33,095 bases of DNA from Oscillibacter sp. (GCA_014799925.1 JAAVHC010000062.1:1-33095), one strand, 5' to 3'. Positions 15,526-23,084 are shown, numbered from the stretch's first letter. The notes: generated by a model not told the origin, from the letters alone. A program made the numbers and translations.

Positions 15526-16377
15526 ATGAAAAAGAAACTGATTCTGACAGCGGCGCTCTGCGTCCTGCTGTGCGCCCTGACCGCCTGCGGCGGAACGCGG
15601 AAGGAGACCGCATTACCGGAGGCCGGCACGCCTCCCCAGACCCGGACGGAACCGCCGGAGGCCCCGGAAGCCTCCGAGCCCTCGGATATCCAGCCTGTGG
15701 AGCCCTCTATTCCGGAGGAAACGCCGGAACCGGTGAAAAGCGAAGAGCCCGCCATCCATCAGACGGGCTGGTCCGGGATGCTGACGGCTTACCAGCAGCT
15801 TCTGGAGGAGCTGTACCAATCCTATGACGACCCGGAGCGGTTCCGGTATGAGGACGGTCCCAGCTTCGCGGTGTACGACGTGGACCGGGACGGGACGGAG
15901 GAGCTGCTTATACAGGACCCGGTGAGCGAGTTGGTACAAATTTACGGGTATAACAGCGCCGGGAAGGTTTACCTGGAGCTGGAGGAATACTCCAATCTGT
16001 ACTACTACGACAACGGCGTCATCGAGGTTGGCTGGAGCCACAGCCAGGGCGCGGCCGGCGACAAGCTGTGGCCCTACAATGTGTACCGGTACAACCCCGA
16101 CACGGGCGTATACGATTGGGTCGCCGCCGTGGACGGCTGGGACAGGGCGCTGCGGGAGATTTTTGGCGGCAAAGCTTTCCCGGCGGAGATCGATCTGGAC
16201 GGGGACGGGTTCATCTACTACGTCATCACCGAACCGGGCGGCTACGCGCCGGATTACGGCGAGGCCATGGATTACGCGGCCTATGAGGACTGGCGGCAGT
16301 CCTGGTTACAGGGCGCGGAGCCCAGCGGAATGCCGCTGCTGCCTCTGGTCCGGGAGAATATCGAGCAATTGACGTAA
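15526..16377 (+). CDS. Lipoprotein with an acidic-loop module shared with the M56 receptor
   Basis: A 283-residue lipoprotein: signal peptide with lipobox LTAC (C21), a Pro/Glu-rich spacer of about 60 residues that would cross the wall, then a folded module from about residue 80. The module aligns by eye with the last 185 residues of the preceding receptor: FAVYDVDRDGTEELLI against YAVHDVNGDGEDELIV, DNGVIEVGWSHSQG against SNGAISTPWSHNQG, LWPYNVYRYN against MWPYDLYVCD, and DLDGDGFIYYV against DLDGDGVVYYI. A GGAGAG ribosome site precedes ATG 18 bases after the receptor stop, and a terminator follows, so it is the third gene of the operon. It may be a ligand-binding partner, decoy or regulated target of the receptor. 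No enzymatic motif is seen. Confidence 0.82.
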   Translation: MKKKLILTAALCVLLCALTACGGTRKETALPEAGTPPQTRTEPPEAPEASEPSDIQPVEPSIPEETPEPVKSEEPAIHQTGWSGMLTAYQQLLEELYQSYDDPERFRYEDGPSFAVYDVDRDGTEELLIQDPVSELVQIYGYNSAGKVYLELEEYSNLYYYDNGVIEVGWSHSQGAAGDKLWPYNVYRYNPDTGVYDWVAAVDGWDRALREIFGGKAFPAEIDLDGDGFIYYVITEPGGYAPDYGEAMDYAAYEDWRQSWLQGAEPSGMPLLPLVRENIEQLT

Positions 16378-16398
16378 GAACAGCAGATTATGTAAGAA

Positions 16399-16439
16399 GC
16401 AAAGGATAGCGAAGGCCTTCAGCCTTCGCTATCCTTTGC
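16399..16439. terminator. Terminator hairpin of the blaI-type operon
   Basis: A perfect 18-bp stem (16399-16416 with 16422-16439) and 5-base loop, 22 bases after the lipoprotein stop. The following bases are only moderately T-rich (TTGTC). Confidence 0.85.
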
Positions 16440-16771
16440 TTGTCAAAATACTTGAAAAACGTGAGTGCGTTGGGGGAGCTCGAGGCGTTAGGCCGCCAGC
16501 GGCGGCCCCAGCTGTCGGGTCGCCGTTGGCGACCCACTAGGGGCGAAGCCCGCCTCGAATCGGATCTGCCGCCCCCGTGGGCTGGCTTGCGGCCAGCCTT
16601 AGCGCTAAAAGCGCCGCTTTGCGGCGCTTCACGGAACACCTGCAAAGCAGGTGTTCAGCGAGCAAAGTGAGGACTTTTGTGGAGGCATAGCCGGAACAAA
16701 AGTAACGGCGGCATTGGATTGTCAAAAAAGTCCGCTGGACTTTTTTGACAATCTGAGGACAGCGGGGGCTC
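16440..16771. other. Noncoding stretch packed with hairpins
   Basis: No credible gene lies between the operon terminator and the serine hydrolase. Instead at least eight inverted repeats follow each other. A closing stem CGAGGCG (16481-16487) with CGCCTCG (16551-16557) encloses three hairpins (16491-16507, 16517-16535, 16541-16551), making a multibranch fold. Further stems lie at 16580-16598, 16609-16629 (9 bp), 16634-16656 (10 bp), 16674-16702 and 16717-16753 (17 bp). The dense folding suggests a structured RNA or a composite repeat element. No known RNA family was recognised. Confidence 0.6.
16717..16753 (-). terminator. Terminator-like hairpin after the serine hydrolase gene
   Basis: A perfect 17-bp stem with a 3-base loop (16717-16733 with 16737-16753) contains runs of six A and six T. 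It lies 19 bases beyond the stop codon of the minus-strand hydrolase. A second imperfect stem (about 16755-16789) overlaps the last codons of that gene. Confidence 0.65.
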
Positions 16772-18496
16772 TCAGCCCTCGCTGTCCTCGCAAATGATTT
16801 CCGGCGCCAGTATCTGCCGCGTTTTGAAGAGGAGGAAGTCCTCCTCCGTTCCGCCGGCGGCAACCAGCAGCAGAGGCCGGTACAGCGGCGACTGCGCCGC
16901 CTGGCACAGCTTCCCGCCAACATAGGGAATCCCCGGCGTCTCCTCCTGCCGCAGGAGGAGGCGGCCGCCATCCCATATCAGCTTGATGATCCGGACGCAG
17001 GGCGTCTCAATAAAGTCCAGCCGGATGTAAAAGACGGGGCGCTCCTCCTCGTCATGGGTAAAGCGGCCCAGCGCCGCGGCCTGAAAGACATTCCCCCGGA
17101 AATCCAGCCGGGTCACCGCCGGACGGCCCAGGCCCACCGGCAGCCGGTACAGCGCGTCCGCCTCCCGGTAGATCAGCTCCGGCAGCTCTCCCTTGACGCT
17201 GACCGCCACGGAAACGACGCCGGCGGTGTAATTGTTATACAGCGCCTGAAGGGCCAGAGGCAGCAGCCCCACGGAAGCCGCCCGGTCGTCCCGGACCCGG
17301 AAGGACCGGTTCAGGAAGGGGTTCGCGCGGCTTTCCAGGCGCTCCGGCTCCCGGTGATAAAAGGAAAGCGCGCGGATCGTCTCCGCGAGGTCCGTCTGAG
17401 CGGCCTCATCCTCCGGCAGGAGGTCGGGAAAGGCCCCGCCGAAATAGCGGCTGACAATCTCAAAATACCGGCTCTCCTGGAAATCCGTGTCCGCCCCGGC
17501 GTGGGTCAGGACGATGATCCCGCTGTCCCGGAAGCCCAGCACATTCTGCCCCAGCATACCGTTGAAGAGGAAGGTGTTCTCATGACGGCCCACCCAGATC
17601 TGGTAGCCGTAGTCGAAGTCTCCCATCGTCTCCGGCGTTCGCGCGTGGGCGGTGGCCGCGGCGGCAATATACGATCGGGAGAGGAGCCGCCTGCCATGCC
17701 ACAGCCCGCCGTCCATCACCAGCTGGCCCAGCTTCGCCAGATCCTCCGGGCGGATGTAGAGGCCCCAGCCTCCCTTCTCGATCCCCTTGGGGCAGGTCTC
17801 CCAGTGGACGTCCGTGATCCCCATCGGGTCAAAGAGACGCTCCCGCAGAAATTCCGTCAGGCTCTTTCCGGCCTTCAGCCGGACAATGGCGGACAGCAGG
17901 TAGGTATTCAGGCTGTTATAGGCAAATTCCGTCCCCGGATCGTTTTTCGGCGCCGCGCCCAAAAACCGGCGGACCCAGTCCGCCTCCGTCAGGGCCTCCG
18001 CTTCCGTAAACAGCACGCCGGAGCGCATGGTCAGCAGGTCCTCCACCGTCATGCCCTTCAGCCGGCGGCGGAGATTCGTGGACCCGGCCTCGTCAAAAAT
18101 ATCCGCCACCGCATCCCGGACGGACAGCGCGCCGTCATCCACAAGCAGTCCAACCGCCAGGGAAACCACGCTCTTGCAGGCGGAAAAGGTGTATTTGACG
18201 GCGCGGAGATCCTGAGCGCCGTAAGACGCTTCGCAGACCACGTTTCCGCGGCGGAGAACCATCACGCTCTGCGTATACAGCTCCCTGCCCCGGCCCAGCT
18301 CCTCCAGGAACGCCTGGAGGAGGCGGGAGGAAATCCCCTGGCTCTCCGGCGTGGCGCGGGGGAAGGGCTGCTGCACGTCCCCCAGCTCTATGGCGGGCTT
18401 CTCCGCCGCGGCGGGGAGAAAAGGTTCGGTGGGCGTACGGGCGTCCAGAATGCGGGTAAGCAGCTGGAAGGTTCGGCTGGCAGTGGTAAGATTCAT
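16772..18496 (-). CDS. Class C beta-lactamase-type serine hydrolase with C-terminal extension
   Basis: A 574-residue protein. Residues about 45-400 form the beta-lactamase/AmpC/esterase fold: FSACKSVVSLA holds the SxxK pair S105-K108, FAYNSLN the YxN motif (Y193-N195), and the third motif region is near GIIVLTHAG. About 170 residues follow (from roughly 405) that resemble the C-terminal beta-barrel-like extension of some D-aminopeptidase or esterase relatives but were not identified. No signal peptide is visible, so it is probably cytoplasmic and not a classical resistance enzyme. Start: ATG 18496 with AGGGAG upstream. It converges on the blaI-type operon, which is notable given that family's link to beta-lactamases, but no BlaI-type operator was seen at its own promoter. 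Confidence 0.85.
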   Translation of the reverse strand: MNLTTASRTFQLLTRILDARTPTEPFLPAAAEKPAIELGDVQQPFPRATPESQGISSRLLQAFLEELGRGRELYTQSVMVLRRGNVVCEASYGAQDLRAVKYTFSACKSVVSLAVGLLVDDGALSVRDAVADIFDEAGSTNLRRRLKGMTVEDLLTMRSGVLFTEAEALTEADWVRRFLGAAPKNDPGTEFAYNSLNTYLLSAIVRLKAGKSLTEFLRERLFDPMGITDVHWETCPKGIEKGGWGLYIRPEDLAKLGQLVMDGGLWHGRRLLSRSYIAAAATAHARTPETMGDFDYGYQIWVGRHENTFLFNGMLGQNVLGFRDSGIIVLTHAGADTDFQESRYFEIVSRYFGGAFPDLLPEDEAAQTDLAETIRALSFYHREPERLESRANPFLNRSFRVRDDRAASVGLLPLALQALYNNYTAGVVSVAVSVKGELPELIYREADALYRLPVGLGRPAVTRLDFRGNVFQAAALGRFTHDEEERPVFYIRLDFIETPCVRIIKLIWDGGRLLLRQEETPGIPYVGGKLCQAAQSPLYRPLLLVAAGGTEEDFLLFKTRQILAPEIICEDSEG

Positions 18497-18532
18497 AGCA
18501 ACAACTCCCTGGCAGTAAAGAATGAACGGCAG

Positions 18533-18566
18533 ATATTATTTCCGGCCTTAAGGCTGGAAGTAATAT
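18533..18566. repeat. Palindromic element, 15-bp stem with two wobble pairs
   Basis: Arms 18533-18547 and 18552-18566 pair over 15 positions, two of them G-U, with a TTAA loop. It belongs with the elements at 10459-10492 and 19978-20012. It lies between the threonine aldolase stop and the serine hydrolase start, and its right arm supplies the -10 box of the hydrolase promoter. Confidence 0.75.
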
Positions 18567-18591
18567 ACCATAAAAATAAAAGTAAATTCAA
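18562..18591 (-). promoter_or_regulatory. Promoter of the serine hydrolase gene
   Basis: TTGAAT (18591-18586) and TATATT (18567-18562) with an 18-base spacer on the minus strand. The -10 box falls in the arm of the palindromic element, so the transcript would begin inside the palindrome. Confidence 0.55.
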
Positions 18592-18620
18592 CCGGATTTC
18601 GCGGCTCGCTCCAGAGCGGT

Positions 18621-19628
18621 TCACAGCAGCTCCAGAAGCGCGTCCACATCCGCGTCCGCGGTGTGCCAGGCGGTGACGAACCGGACGCAGGTGCGTCCCC
18701 CGTCCAGCTTCCTCTCCGCCTCAAAGGCCGCGCTTTCCCGCAGCGCGTCCACCGCCGCGTCCGGCAGGATGGGGAAAACCTGGTTGCTTTCCGCCGGAAC
18801 AAGCAGCGGGACGCCCCGCGCGGCCAGTCCCGCCGCCAGGCGTCTTGCCAGGCGGTTGGCGTGGGCAGCCAGCTCCAGATACAGCCCATCCCGCAAAACC
18901 GCCTCAAACTGCACGCCCAGCAGCCGGCCCTTGGCCAGCATGGCCCCCTGCTGTTTCATACAGTTGCGGAACCCCGGCCGCAGGGCCGGGTTGACAATCA
19001 CCAGGGCCTCCCCGAAAAGAAGTCCGTTTTTGGTGCCCCCAATGGTGAACGCGTCGCAGGTCCGCGCATAGTCCGCGAAGTCTGTCCCGCCCGCGTCCAT
19101 GGCGCTGCCCAGCCGGGCTCCGTCGCAGTACAGAAGCAGTCCCTGCTCATCGCAGGCCTCCCGCAGCGCGGACAGTTCCGCCGCCGTATAGACGGTTCCC
19201 AGCTCTGAGGTGTTGGAAATATAGACCAGACGGGGGACCACTTCGTGCTCAGTGACCGGTCCGCCCAGGTTGGAGCGCAGCATCGCCGGCGTCAGCTTCC
19301 CGTCGCGGGAGGGGATCGGGAGGATCTTATGGCCGCCCTGTTCAATGGCGCCGGCCTCATGAACGCAGATATGGCCGGCGGAGGCGGCCGCCGCCGCTTC
19401 CCAGGGACGCAGGAACGCGCCGATGGCCGTCTTGTTCACCTGGGTCCCTCCCACCAGGAAATGGACCTCCGCCTCCGGACTCCGGCACAGCTCCCGGATG
19501 GTCTCCGCCGCCGCGAGGCAGTGACGGTCCGCGCCATAGCCCGCCGTCAGCTCCCCATTGGTCCGGCACAGCGCCTCCAGCACCGCCGGATGGGCCCCCG
19601 CGCCATAGTCATTTCGGAAATACAGCAT
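18621..19628 (-). CDS. Low-specificity threonine aldolase
   Basis: A 335-residue PLP enzyme of fold type I in the beta-eliminating lyase family, which splits L-threonine or L-allo-threonine to glycine and acetaldehyde. Visible motifs: FRNDYGAGAHPAVLEAL at the start, GGTQVNKTAIGAF (60-72), YISNTSELGTVYT (136-148), DGARLGSAM (169-177) and the PLP lysine K200 in FTIGGTKNGLLFG. The open frame continues upstream to 19751, but that part is translated from a 91-bp noncoding repeat; ATG 19628 has GAGAGGGGG upstream and begins at the conserved motif. No linked glycine or threonine genes are present. It has its own promoter and is followed by a palindromic element, so it looks monocistronic. Confidence 0.9.
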   Translation of the reverse strand: MLYFRNDYGAGAHPAVLEALCRTNGELTAGYGADRHCLAAAETIRELCRSPEAEVHFLVGGTQVNKTAIGAFLRPWEAAAAASAGHICVHEAGAIEQGGHKILPIPSRDGKLTPAMLRSNLGGPVTEHEVVPRLVYISNTSELGTVYTAAELSALREACDEQGLLLYCDGARLGSAMDAGGTDFADYARTCDAFTIGGTKNGLLFGEALVIVNPALRPGFRNCMKQQGAMLAKGRLLGVQFEAVLRDGLYLELAAHANRLARRLAAGLAARGVPLLVPAESNQVFPILPDAAVDALRESAAFEAERKLDGGRTCVRFVTAWHTADADVDALLELL

Positions 19629-19677
19629 TTCGCGCCCCCTCTCATACCTTTCCCCGAAAAAAGCATCTGACAGTTCC

Positions 19678-19706
19678 AGTATACCAGAATCTGACACGCC
19701 GCACAA
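19678..19706 (-). promoter_or_regulatory. Promoter of the threonine aldolase gene
   Basis: TTGTGC (19706-19701) and consensus-like TATACT (19683-19678) with a 17-base spacer on the minus strand, about 50 bases before the start codon and immediately downstream of the inverted 91-bp repeat. Confidence 0.65.
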
Positions 19707-19719
19707 GTCATACTTTTTC

Positions 19720-19808
19720 TTGAAAGAAAAAGGTCCTGGGCGGACGGCCAAATCCGCTCTTTTCCGCGCAGGCTGCCTTAGTCCGCCGCACGGTAACCCT
19801 TGATACCT
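19720..19808 (-). repeat. 91-bp dispersed repeat, copy C (inverted)
   Basis: Reverse complement of the units at 11374-11464 and 11467-11557, with a handful of substitutions. Just beyond its far end (about 19811-19826) a further remnant of the repeat's tail, ATTGAAAGAAAAA, repeats the junction seen between copies A and B, so this was once also a tandem array. It lies right upstream of the threonine aldolase promoter, as copy B lies right upstream of the blaI promoter. Confidence 0.85.
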
Positions 19809-19826
19809 GTAATTGAAAGAAAAAAT

Positions 19827-20034
19827 ATCAAAAAGAACTTTTTTCGCTCCTCAACCCCGTGCTGTTCCAGGATTTCTGCACGGTGACGGTGCTGCGCTTT
19901 TAATTGAGGAATAGCATGATTTGATCCGAGCTGTTTTACCTGCCGCCGTAAACGGCGGCAGCCGTAAAACATGGCGCATATTACTTCCGTCCTTTCAGCT
20001 CGGAAGTAATATGAATCTCCCTGGAAGATTTTTC
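19827..20034. other. Intergenic stretch with nested palindromes
   Basis: No gene was found between the repeat and the L32 terminator. The stretch holds an extended hairpin at 19933-19970 (outer GTTTTAC/GTAAAAC, inner CTGCCGCCGT/ACGGCGGCAG) and, 7 bases on, the palindromic element at 19978-20012. The small minus-strand open frame here is made of repeat sequence and is not credible. Confidence 0.6.
19978..20012. repeat. Palindromic element, 12-bp perfect stem
   Basis: ATATTACTTCCG (19978-19989) and its complement (20001-20012) enclose an 11-base loop that differs from the other family members, while arms and the upstream CATGGC flank match the element at 10459-10492. Confidence 0.75.
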
Positions 20035-20080
20035 AGAGAAAAAGAGGGTTCCGCCCATGGGCGGAACCCTCTTTTTCTCT
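20035..20080 (-). terminator. Terminator of the YceD-L32 operon
   Basis: A perfect 22-bp stem (20035-20056 with 20059-20080) with a 2-base centre begins 4 bases after the L32 stop. The outer part of the stem contains an A run and matching T run, the usual look of a strong intrinsic terminator in both directions. Confidence 0.9.
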
Positions 20081-20084
20081 GAAA

Positions 20085-20273
20085 TCAGTCCTCGCTCGCG
20101 GCGCTCTTGACCTGACGGCCATTGTAGGTACCGCACTCGGGGCACATTCTGTGGGGCAGGCGCATCGCGCCGCACTTGGGACAAGGAGTAAGACCGGGAG
20201 CCTTGAGCTTCCAAACGGAAGAACGGCGCTTATCGCGTCTCGCCTTGGATACTTTACCCTTAGGGACTGCCAT
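20085..20273 (-). CDS. rpmF: Ribosomal protein L32
   Basis: A 62-residue protein with the L32 hallmark start [18 protein letters not shown] and a zinc ribbon of the four-cysteine type: CPKCG (31-35) and CPECG (44-48). L32 is a component of the large ribosomal subunit. The zinc-binding version is the usual one when zinc is sufficient. AGGAGG lies 8 bases before ATG. It is the second gene of the classical yceD-rpmF operon and ends at a strong terminator; the fatty-acid gene plsX that often follows is not here. Confidence 0.96.
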   Translation of the reverse strand: MAVPKGKVSKARRDKRRSSVWKLKAPGLTPCPKCGAMRLPHRMCPECGTYNGRQVKSAASED

Positions 20274-20300
20274 GATGACACCTCCTGTATATCTGAATTT

Positions 20301-20813
20301 TTAATTTGATTCCTTGCTGTCCTTTTCCAGAAGCCGGGCCAGCACCGCCAATCGGGGGTCCACCTGCTTCTGGCAGGTACAGCTCCCTTGGTTGAGATCG
20401 ACGCCGCAGCCGGGGCAGATGCCCTTGCAGTCCTCCGAACAAAGGGTCTTCGCGTCCATTTCCAGGATAAAGGCCGTCCGGGCCAGATCGCCCACGTCGA
20501 CGCAGCCGTCCTCCAGAACGACGATGTCGTCGTTCTCCTCGTTTTCCACCTCTTCCGCCAGCGCGTAGTGGCAGCGGACGGACTTGGGGTTGTCGAAGTG
20601 TTTCAGGCAGCGGTCGCAGACGGACTTGAGTACTGTGCCGGCCGTGAACTGCATCAGCAGCATCCCCGCCGTATTCCGCACATCGCCGGTTACCACCACC
20701 GGGTCCTGAGCGGGATACAGGCCGCCGAAGTCCACATCGGAAAGATCCAGCTCAAACTGGAAATCCATCCGTTCTCCGGGGGCGTTGATGATCCTCTGTA
20801 CATTCAAAAGCAT
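20301..20813 (-). CDS. yceD: YceD/DUF177-family protein
   Basis: A 170-residue protein of the YceD (DUF177) family, always found directly upstream of rpmF and thought to act in 23S rRNA or large-subunit maturation. Recognisable parts: FQFELDLSDVDFGG near the start, VLKSVCDRCLKHFDNP (about 62-77), the acidic NEENDDIVVLEDGCVDVGDLARTAFIL stretch, and the cysteine cluster CSEDCKGICPGCGVDLN near the end, which probably binds zinc. GAGGTG precedes ATG. It is 27 bases upstream of rpmF, from the shared promoter at 20841-20869. Confidence 0.92.
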   Translation of the reverse strand: MLLNVQRIINAPGERMDFQFELDLSDVDFGGLYPAQDPVVVTGDVRNTAGMLLMQFTAGTVLKSVCDRCLKHFDNPKSVRCHYALAEEVENEENDDIVVLEDGCVDVGDLARTAFILEMDAKTLCSEDCKGICPGCGVDLNQGSCTCQKQVDPRLAVLARLLEKDSKESN

Positions 20814-20840
20814 AGCACACCTCGCAAAGACACGACTAGT

Positions 20841-20869
20841 ATTATAGTAGACAGAAGGCGGAATGTCAA
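20841..20869 (-). promoter_or_regulatory. Strong consensus promoter of yceD-rpmF
   Basis: Perfect TTGACA (20869-20864) and perfect TATAAT (20846-20841) with a 17-base spacer, as expected for a ribosomal protein operon. Confidence 0.95.
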
Positions 20870-20908
20870 ATACTTTTTCCCGATTTTTCCACGAATTTTA
20901 CATTTTTC

Positions 20909-21367
20909 TCAATAGGCCAGCTTTTCCGCCGTCCAGTTCTGGATGATCCCGCTGTAATCGGCGCACTGCTTCCTGGCAAGGGAAACATCCAGATTGATAT
21001 AATTTCCGCACTCGACGGGGCTTTTTCCCGGCATTTCTCCCGAAAAGGCCGCCCCGGCGGCGAAGGTTTCCTTCACCAGCTCCACCGCGTCCGCCTCCGG
21101 GAGCCTGCGGCTGTCAAAAAGGAAGTAGAATCCGGTCTGACAGCCCATGGGGCCGAAATAGATGACCGCGTCCTTCGCCCGGCCGTTGCGGAGCAGGGTG
21201 GCGATGATATGCTCCACCGAGTGCATTTCCGCGTTGGACAGCAGGCTGCCGGTGTTGGGCTTTTTAAACCGAAGGTCGAAGGTGACAATGTCTCCGTCCC
21301 GGCGGGAGAGGTACATGCCGGGCTCCAGCCTGTTGTGGTCTACCTGAAAGCTTGCGATGCGCTCCAT
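20909..21367 (-). CDS. luxS: S-ribosylhomocysteine lyase, AI-2 synthase
   Basis: A 152-residue LuxS, the usual length. It cleaves S-ribosylhomocysteine to homocysteine and DPD, the precursor of autoinducer-2. All active-site residues are present: metal ligands H49 and H53 in MHSVEH with the general base E52, C120 in PVECGNY, and the catalytic cysteine C76 in FGPMGCQTGFY. An upstream in-frame start at 21484 would run into the helicase gene; ATG 21367 follows AGGAGG and matches the family start. It lies 58 bases downstream of the DEAD-box helicase on the same strand with no clear promoter between, so co-transcription is possible. The usual partner pfs is not in the window. Confidence 0.96.
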   Translation of the reverse strand: MERIASFQVDHNRLEPGMYLSRRDGDIVTFDLRFKKPNTGSLLSNAEMHSVEHIIATLLRNGRAKDAVIYFGPMGCQTGFYFLFDSRRLPEADAVELVKETFAAGAAFSGEMPGKSPVECGNYINLDVSLARKQCADYSGIIQNWTAEKLAY

Positions 21368-21425
21368 GCGTTCGTCCTCCTGATTTGATGTCTGATTGAT
21401 TTTTATTGAGCCGATGAGATAAGGA

Positions 21426-23009
21426 CTAGCCGCCCTTTCCACGATTTCTGCTCCGGCTGCCGTGCCTGCTGCGTCCGTCGGCAAAAGCGACCAGACGGCC
21501 CATCCGGGGCGGCTCGGAGGTGATGCGGCGCATCACCGTCCTGGTGGGCTCCGGCGGATAGACCGCCTTGGGCCGCTCCACCTTATAGATGACGGGTTCT
21601 TCCACGGGAACCTTCTCCGGAGCGGGGGAGGCCGGCTTCGGCGGTCTGGGCCTCGGGGCCGGCCTGGCCGCTTTCGGCTGAGGCTTTGGCGGCGGGGGCG
21701 GCGCGGAGGGCCTGACGATCACCGGCGGTTCCTGCTGTTTCTTCTGCGGGGCCTGGTCTTGCTGTTCCGCTCTGGGAGGCCGGGGGGCGTCATTCGCCCG
21801 CTGCGCGGCTGGATGACCGTCCCGGCGGCCTGCCGGCTGCCGGGCTTCCCGCTGTTTTTTCGGCGCCGCCTCAAAAATCTCCATGGGCCAGGGGTGGTCC
21901 TCCACCACGGGGACCTTCTTCCTGATGAGCTTTTCGATGTCCTTAAGGTAAGCCAGCTCGTCGAAGTTGCAGAAGCTGATGGCGACCCCGTCCCGGCCGG
22001 CCCGTCCGGTCCGGCCGATGCGGTGGACATAGGTTTCCGGCACATTGGGCAGCTCATAGTTCACCACCGCCGCCAGTTCGTTGACGTCGATGCCGCGGGC
22101 GGCGATATCCGTGGCGACCAGCACCCGGATGGCGCCGCTTTTGAAGCTGTCCAGGGCTCGGATGCGGGCGGTCTGGCCCTTGTTGCCGTGAATGGCCATG
22201 GCGGTGATCCCGGCGCGGCCCAGCTCCTTCACGACCCGGTCCGCGCCATGCTTGGTGTTGGTGAACACCAGGACGCTGTCCAGGCTCCGGTCCTCCAGGA
22301 CATGCTGGAGCAGGAGCTTCTTGTTGCCTTTGTCCACTTTATAGAGCCGCTGCTCAATGGCCTCCGCCGTGGAGGACTGGGGGGCCACCTCGACCCGGAT
22401 GGGATTTCGCAGAATTTTTCGGGACAGCTCGGCGATTTCCTGGGGCATGGTGGCGGAGAACAGCAGGGTCTGCCGTTTCTCCGGCAGCCGGGCGATCACC
22501 TTCCGCACATCATGGATAAACCCCATGTCCAGCATCCGGTCCGCCTCGTCCAGGACGAAAGCTTCGATGCCGGAGAGATCAATATATCCCTGATTGCACA
22601 GATCGTTGAGCCGTCCGGGGGTGGCAACCAGAATGTCCACGCCCTTTTCCAGGGCCTCCACCTGGGGAGCCTGGCCCACGCCGCCGAAAATGACGGTGTG
22701 CCGAAGCTCCAGGTATTTGCCATACTGGTCAAAGCTCTCTTTTATTTGCAAAGCAAGTTCCCTTGTCGGCGTCAGCACCAGGGCGCGGATAGGCGTATGA
22801 CGCTGGTTGACGCGGCCATGGAGGCGCTGGAGAATGGGGATGGCGAAGGCCGCGGTCTTACCGGTGCCGGTCTGGGCGCAGCCGATGAGGTCGCGGCCCT
22901 TCAGTACCGGCGGGATGGCCTGGGCCTGGATGGGGGACGGCTGGACGTATCCCAGCTCGTCGACCGCCCGAAGCAGCTGGGGCAATAAATGCAGTTCTTG
23001 AAATGTCAT
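21426..23009 (-). CDS. DEAD-box RNA helicase
   Basis: A 527-residue ATP-dependent RNA helicase of the CshA/RhlE type. Visible in order: Q motif GYVQPSPIQ (20-28), Walker A AQTGTGKT (45-52), PTREL, TPGR, the name motif DEAD, SAT, then in domain 2 [16 protein letters not shown] and [10 protein letters not shown]. From about residue 375 the tail is a low-complexity Pro/Ala/Lys/Arg/Gln region rich in [16 protein letters not shown]-type repeats ending [13 protein letters not shown], a basic RNA-binding tail. AAGGAAC precedes ATG 23009; the longer opening to 23081 crosses the promoter. Such helicases serve ribosome assembly, mRNA decay and cold response. Confidence 0.93.
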   Translation of the reverse strand: MTFQELHLLPQLLRAVDELGYVQPSPIQAQAIPPVLKGRDLIGCAQTGTGKTAAFAIPILQRLHGRVNQRHTPIRALVLTPTRELALQIKESFDQYGKYLELRHTVIFGGVGQAPQVEALEKGVDILVATPGRLNDLCNQGYIDLSGIEAFVLDEADRMLDMGFIHDVRKVIARLPEKRQTLLFSATMPQEIAELSRKILRNPIRVEVAPQSSTAEAIEQRLYKVDKGNKKLLLQHVLEDRSLDSVLVFTNTKHGADRVVKELGRAGITAMAIHGNKGQTARIRALDSFKSGAIRVLVATDIAARGIDVNELAAVVNYELPNVPETYVHRIGRTGRAGRDGVAISFCNFDELAYLKDIEKLIRKKVPVVEDHPWPMEIFEAAPKKQREARQPAGRRDGHPAAQRANDAPRPPRAEQQDQAPQKKQQEPPVIVRPSAPPPPPKPQPKAARPAPRPRPPKPASPAPEKVPVEEPVIYKVERPKAVYPPEPTRTVMRRITSEPPRMGRLVAFADGRSRHGSRSRNRGKGG

Positions 23010-23052
23010 GACGTTCCTTTGTTGTTTGAATTTCTGTGGCTTGCGCTTTTTT

Positions 23053-23081
23053 ATTATATACGTTTTTTTCAGGAAAAGCAA
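23053..23081 (-). promoter_or_regulatory. Promoter of the helicase gene
   Basis: TTGCTT (23081-23076) and perfect TATAAT (23058-23053), 17 bases apart, 44 bases upstream of the start codon. Confidence 0.75.
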
Positions 23082-23084
23082 TCC

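Noticed and set aside
16440-16771. RNase P RNA, tmRNA or tRNA in the hairpin-rich stretch
   Set aside because: None of the conserved sequence blocks of these RNAs could be found; only generic stems are visible.
17054-18676. Open frame of 540 codons antisense to the serine hydrolase
   Set aside because: Composition is shadow-like, and it crosses the palindromic element and the hydrolase promoter.
19778-19972. Small minus-strand open frame of 64 codons
   Set aside because: It consists of repeat copy C and palindrome sequence, and no ribosome site precedes it.
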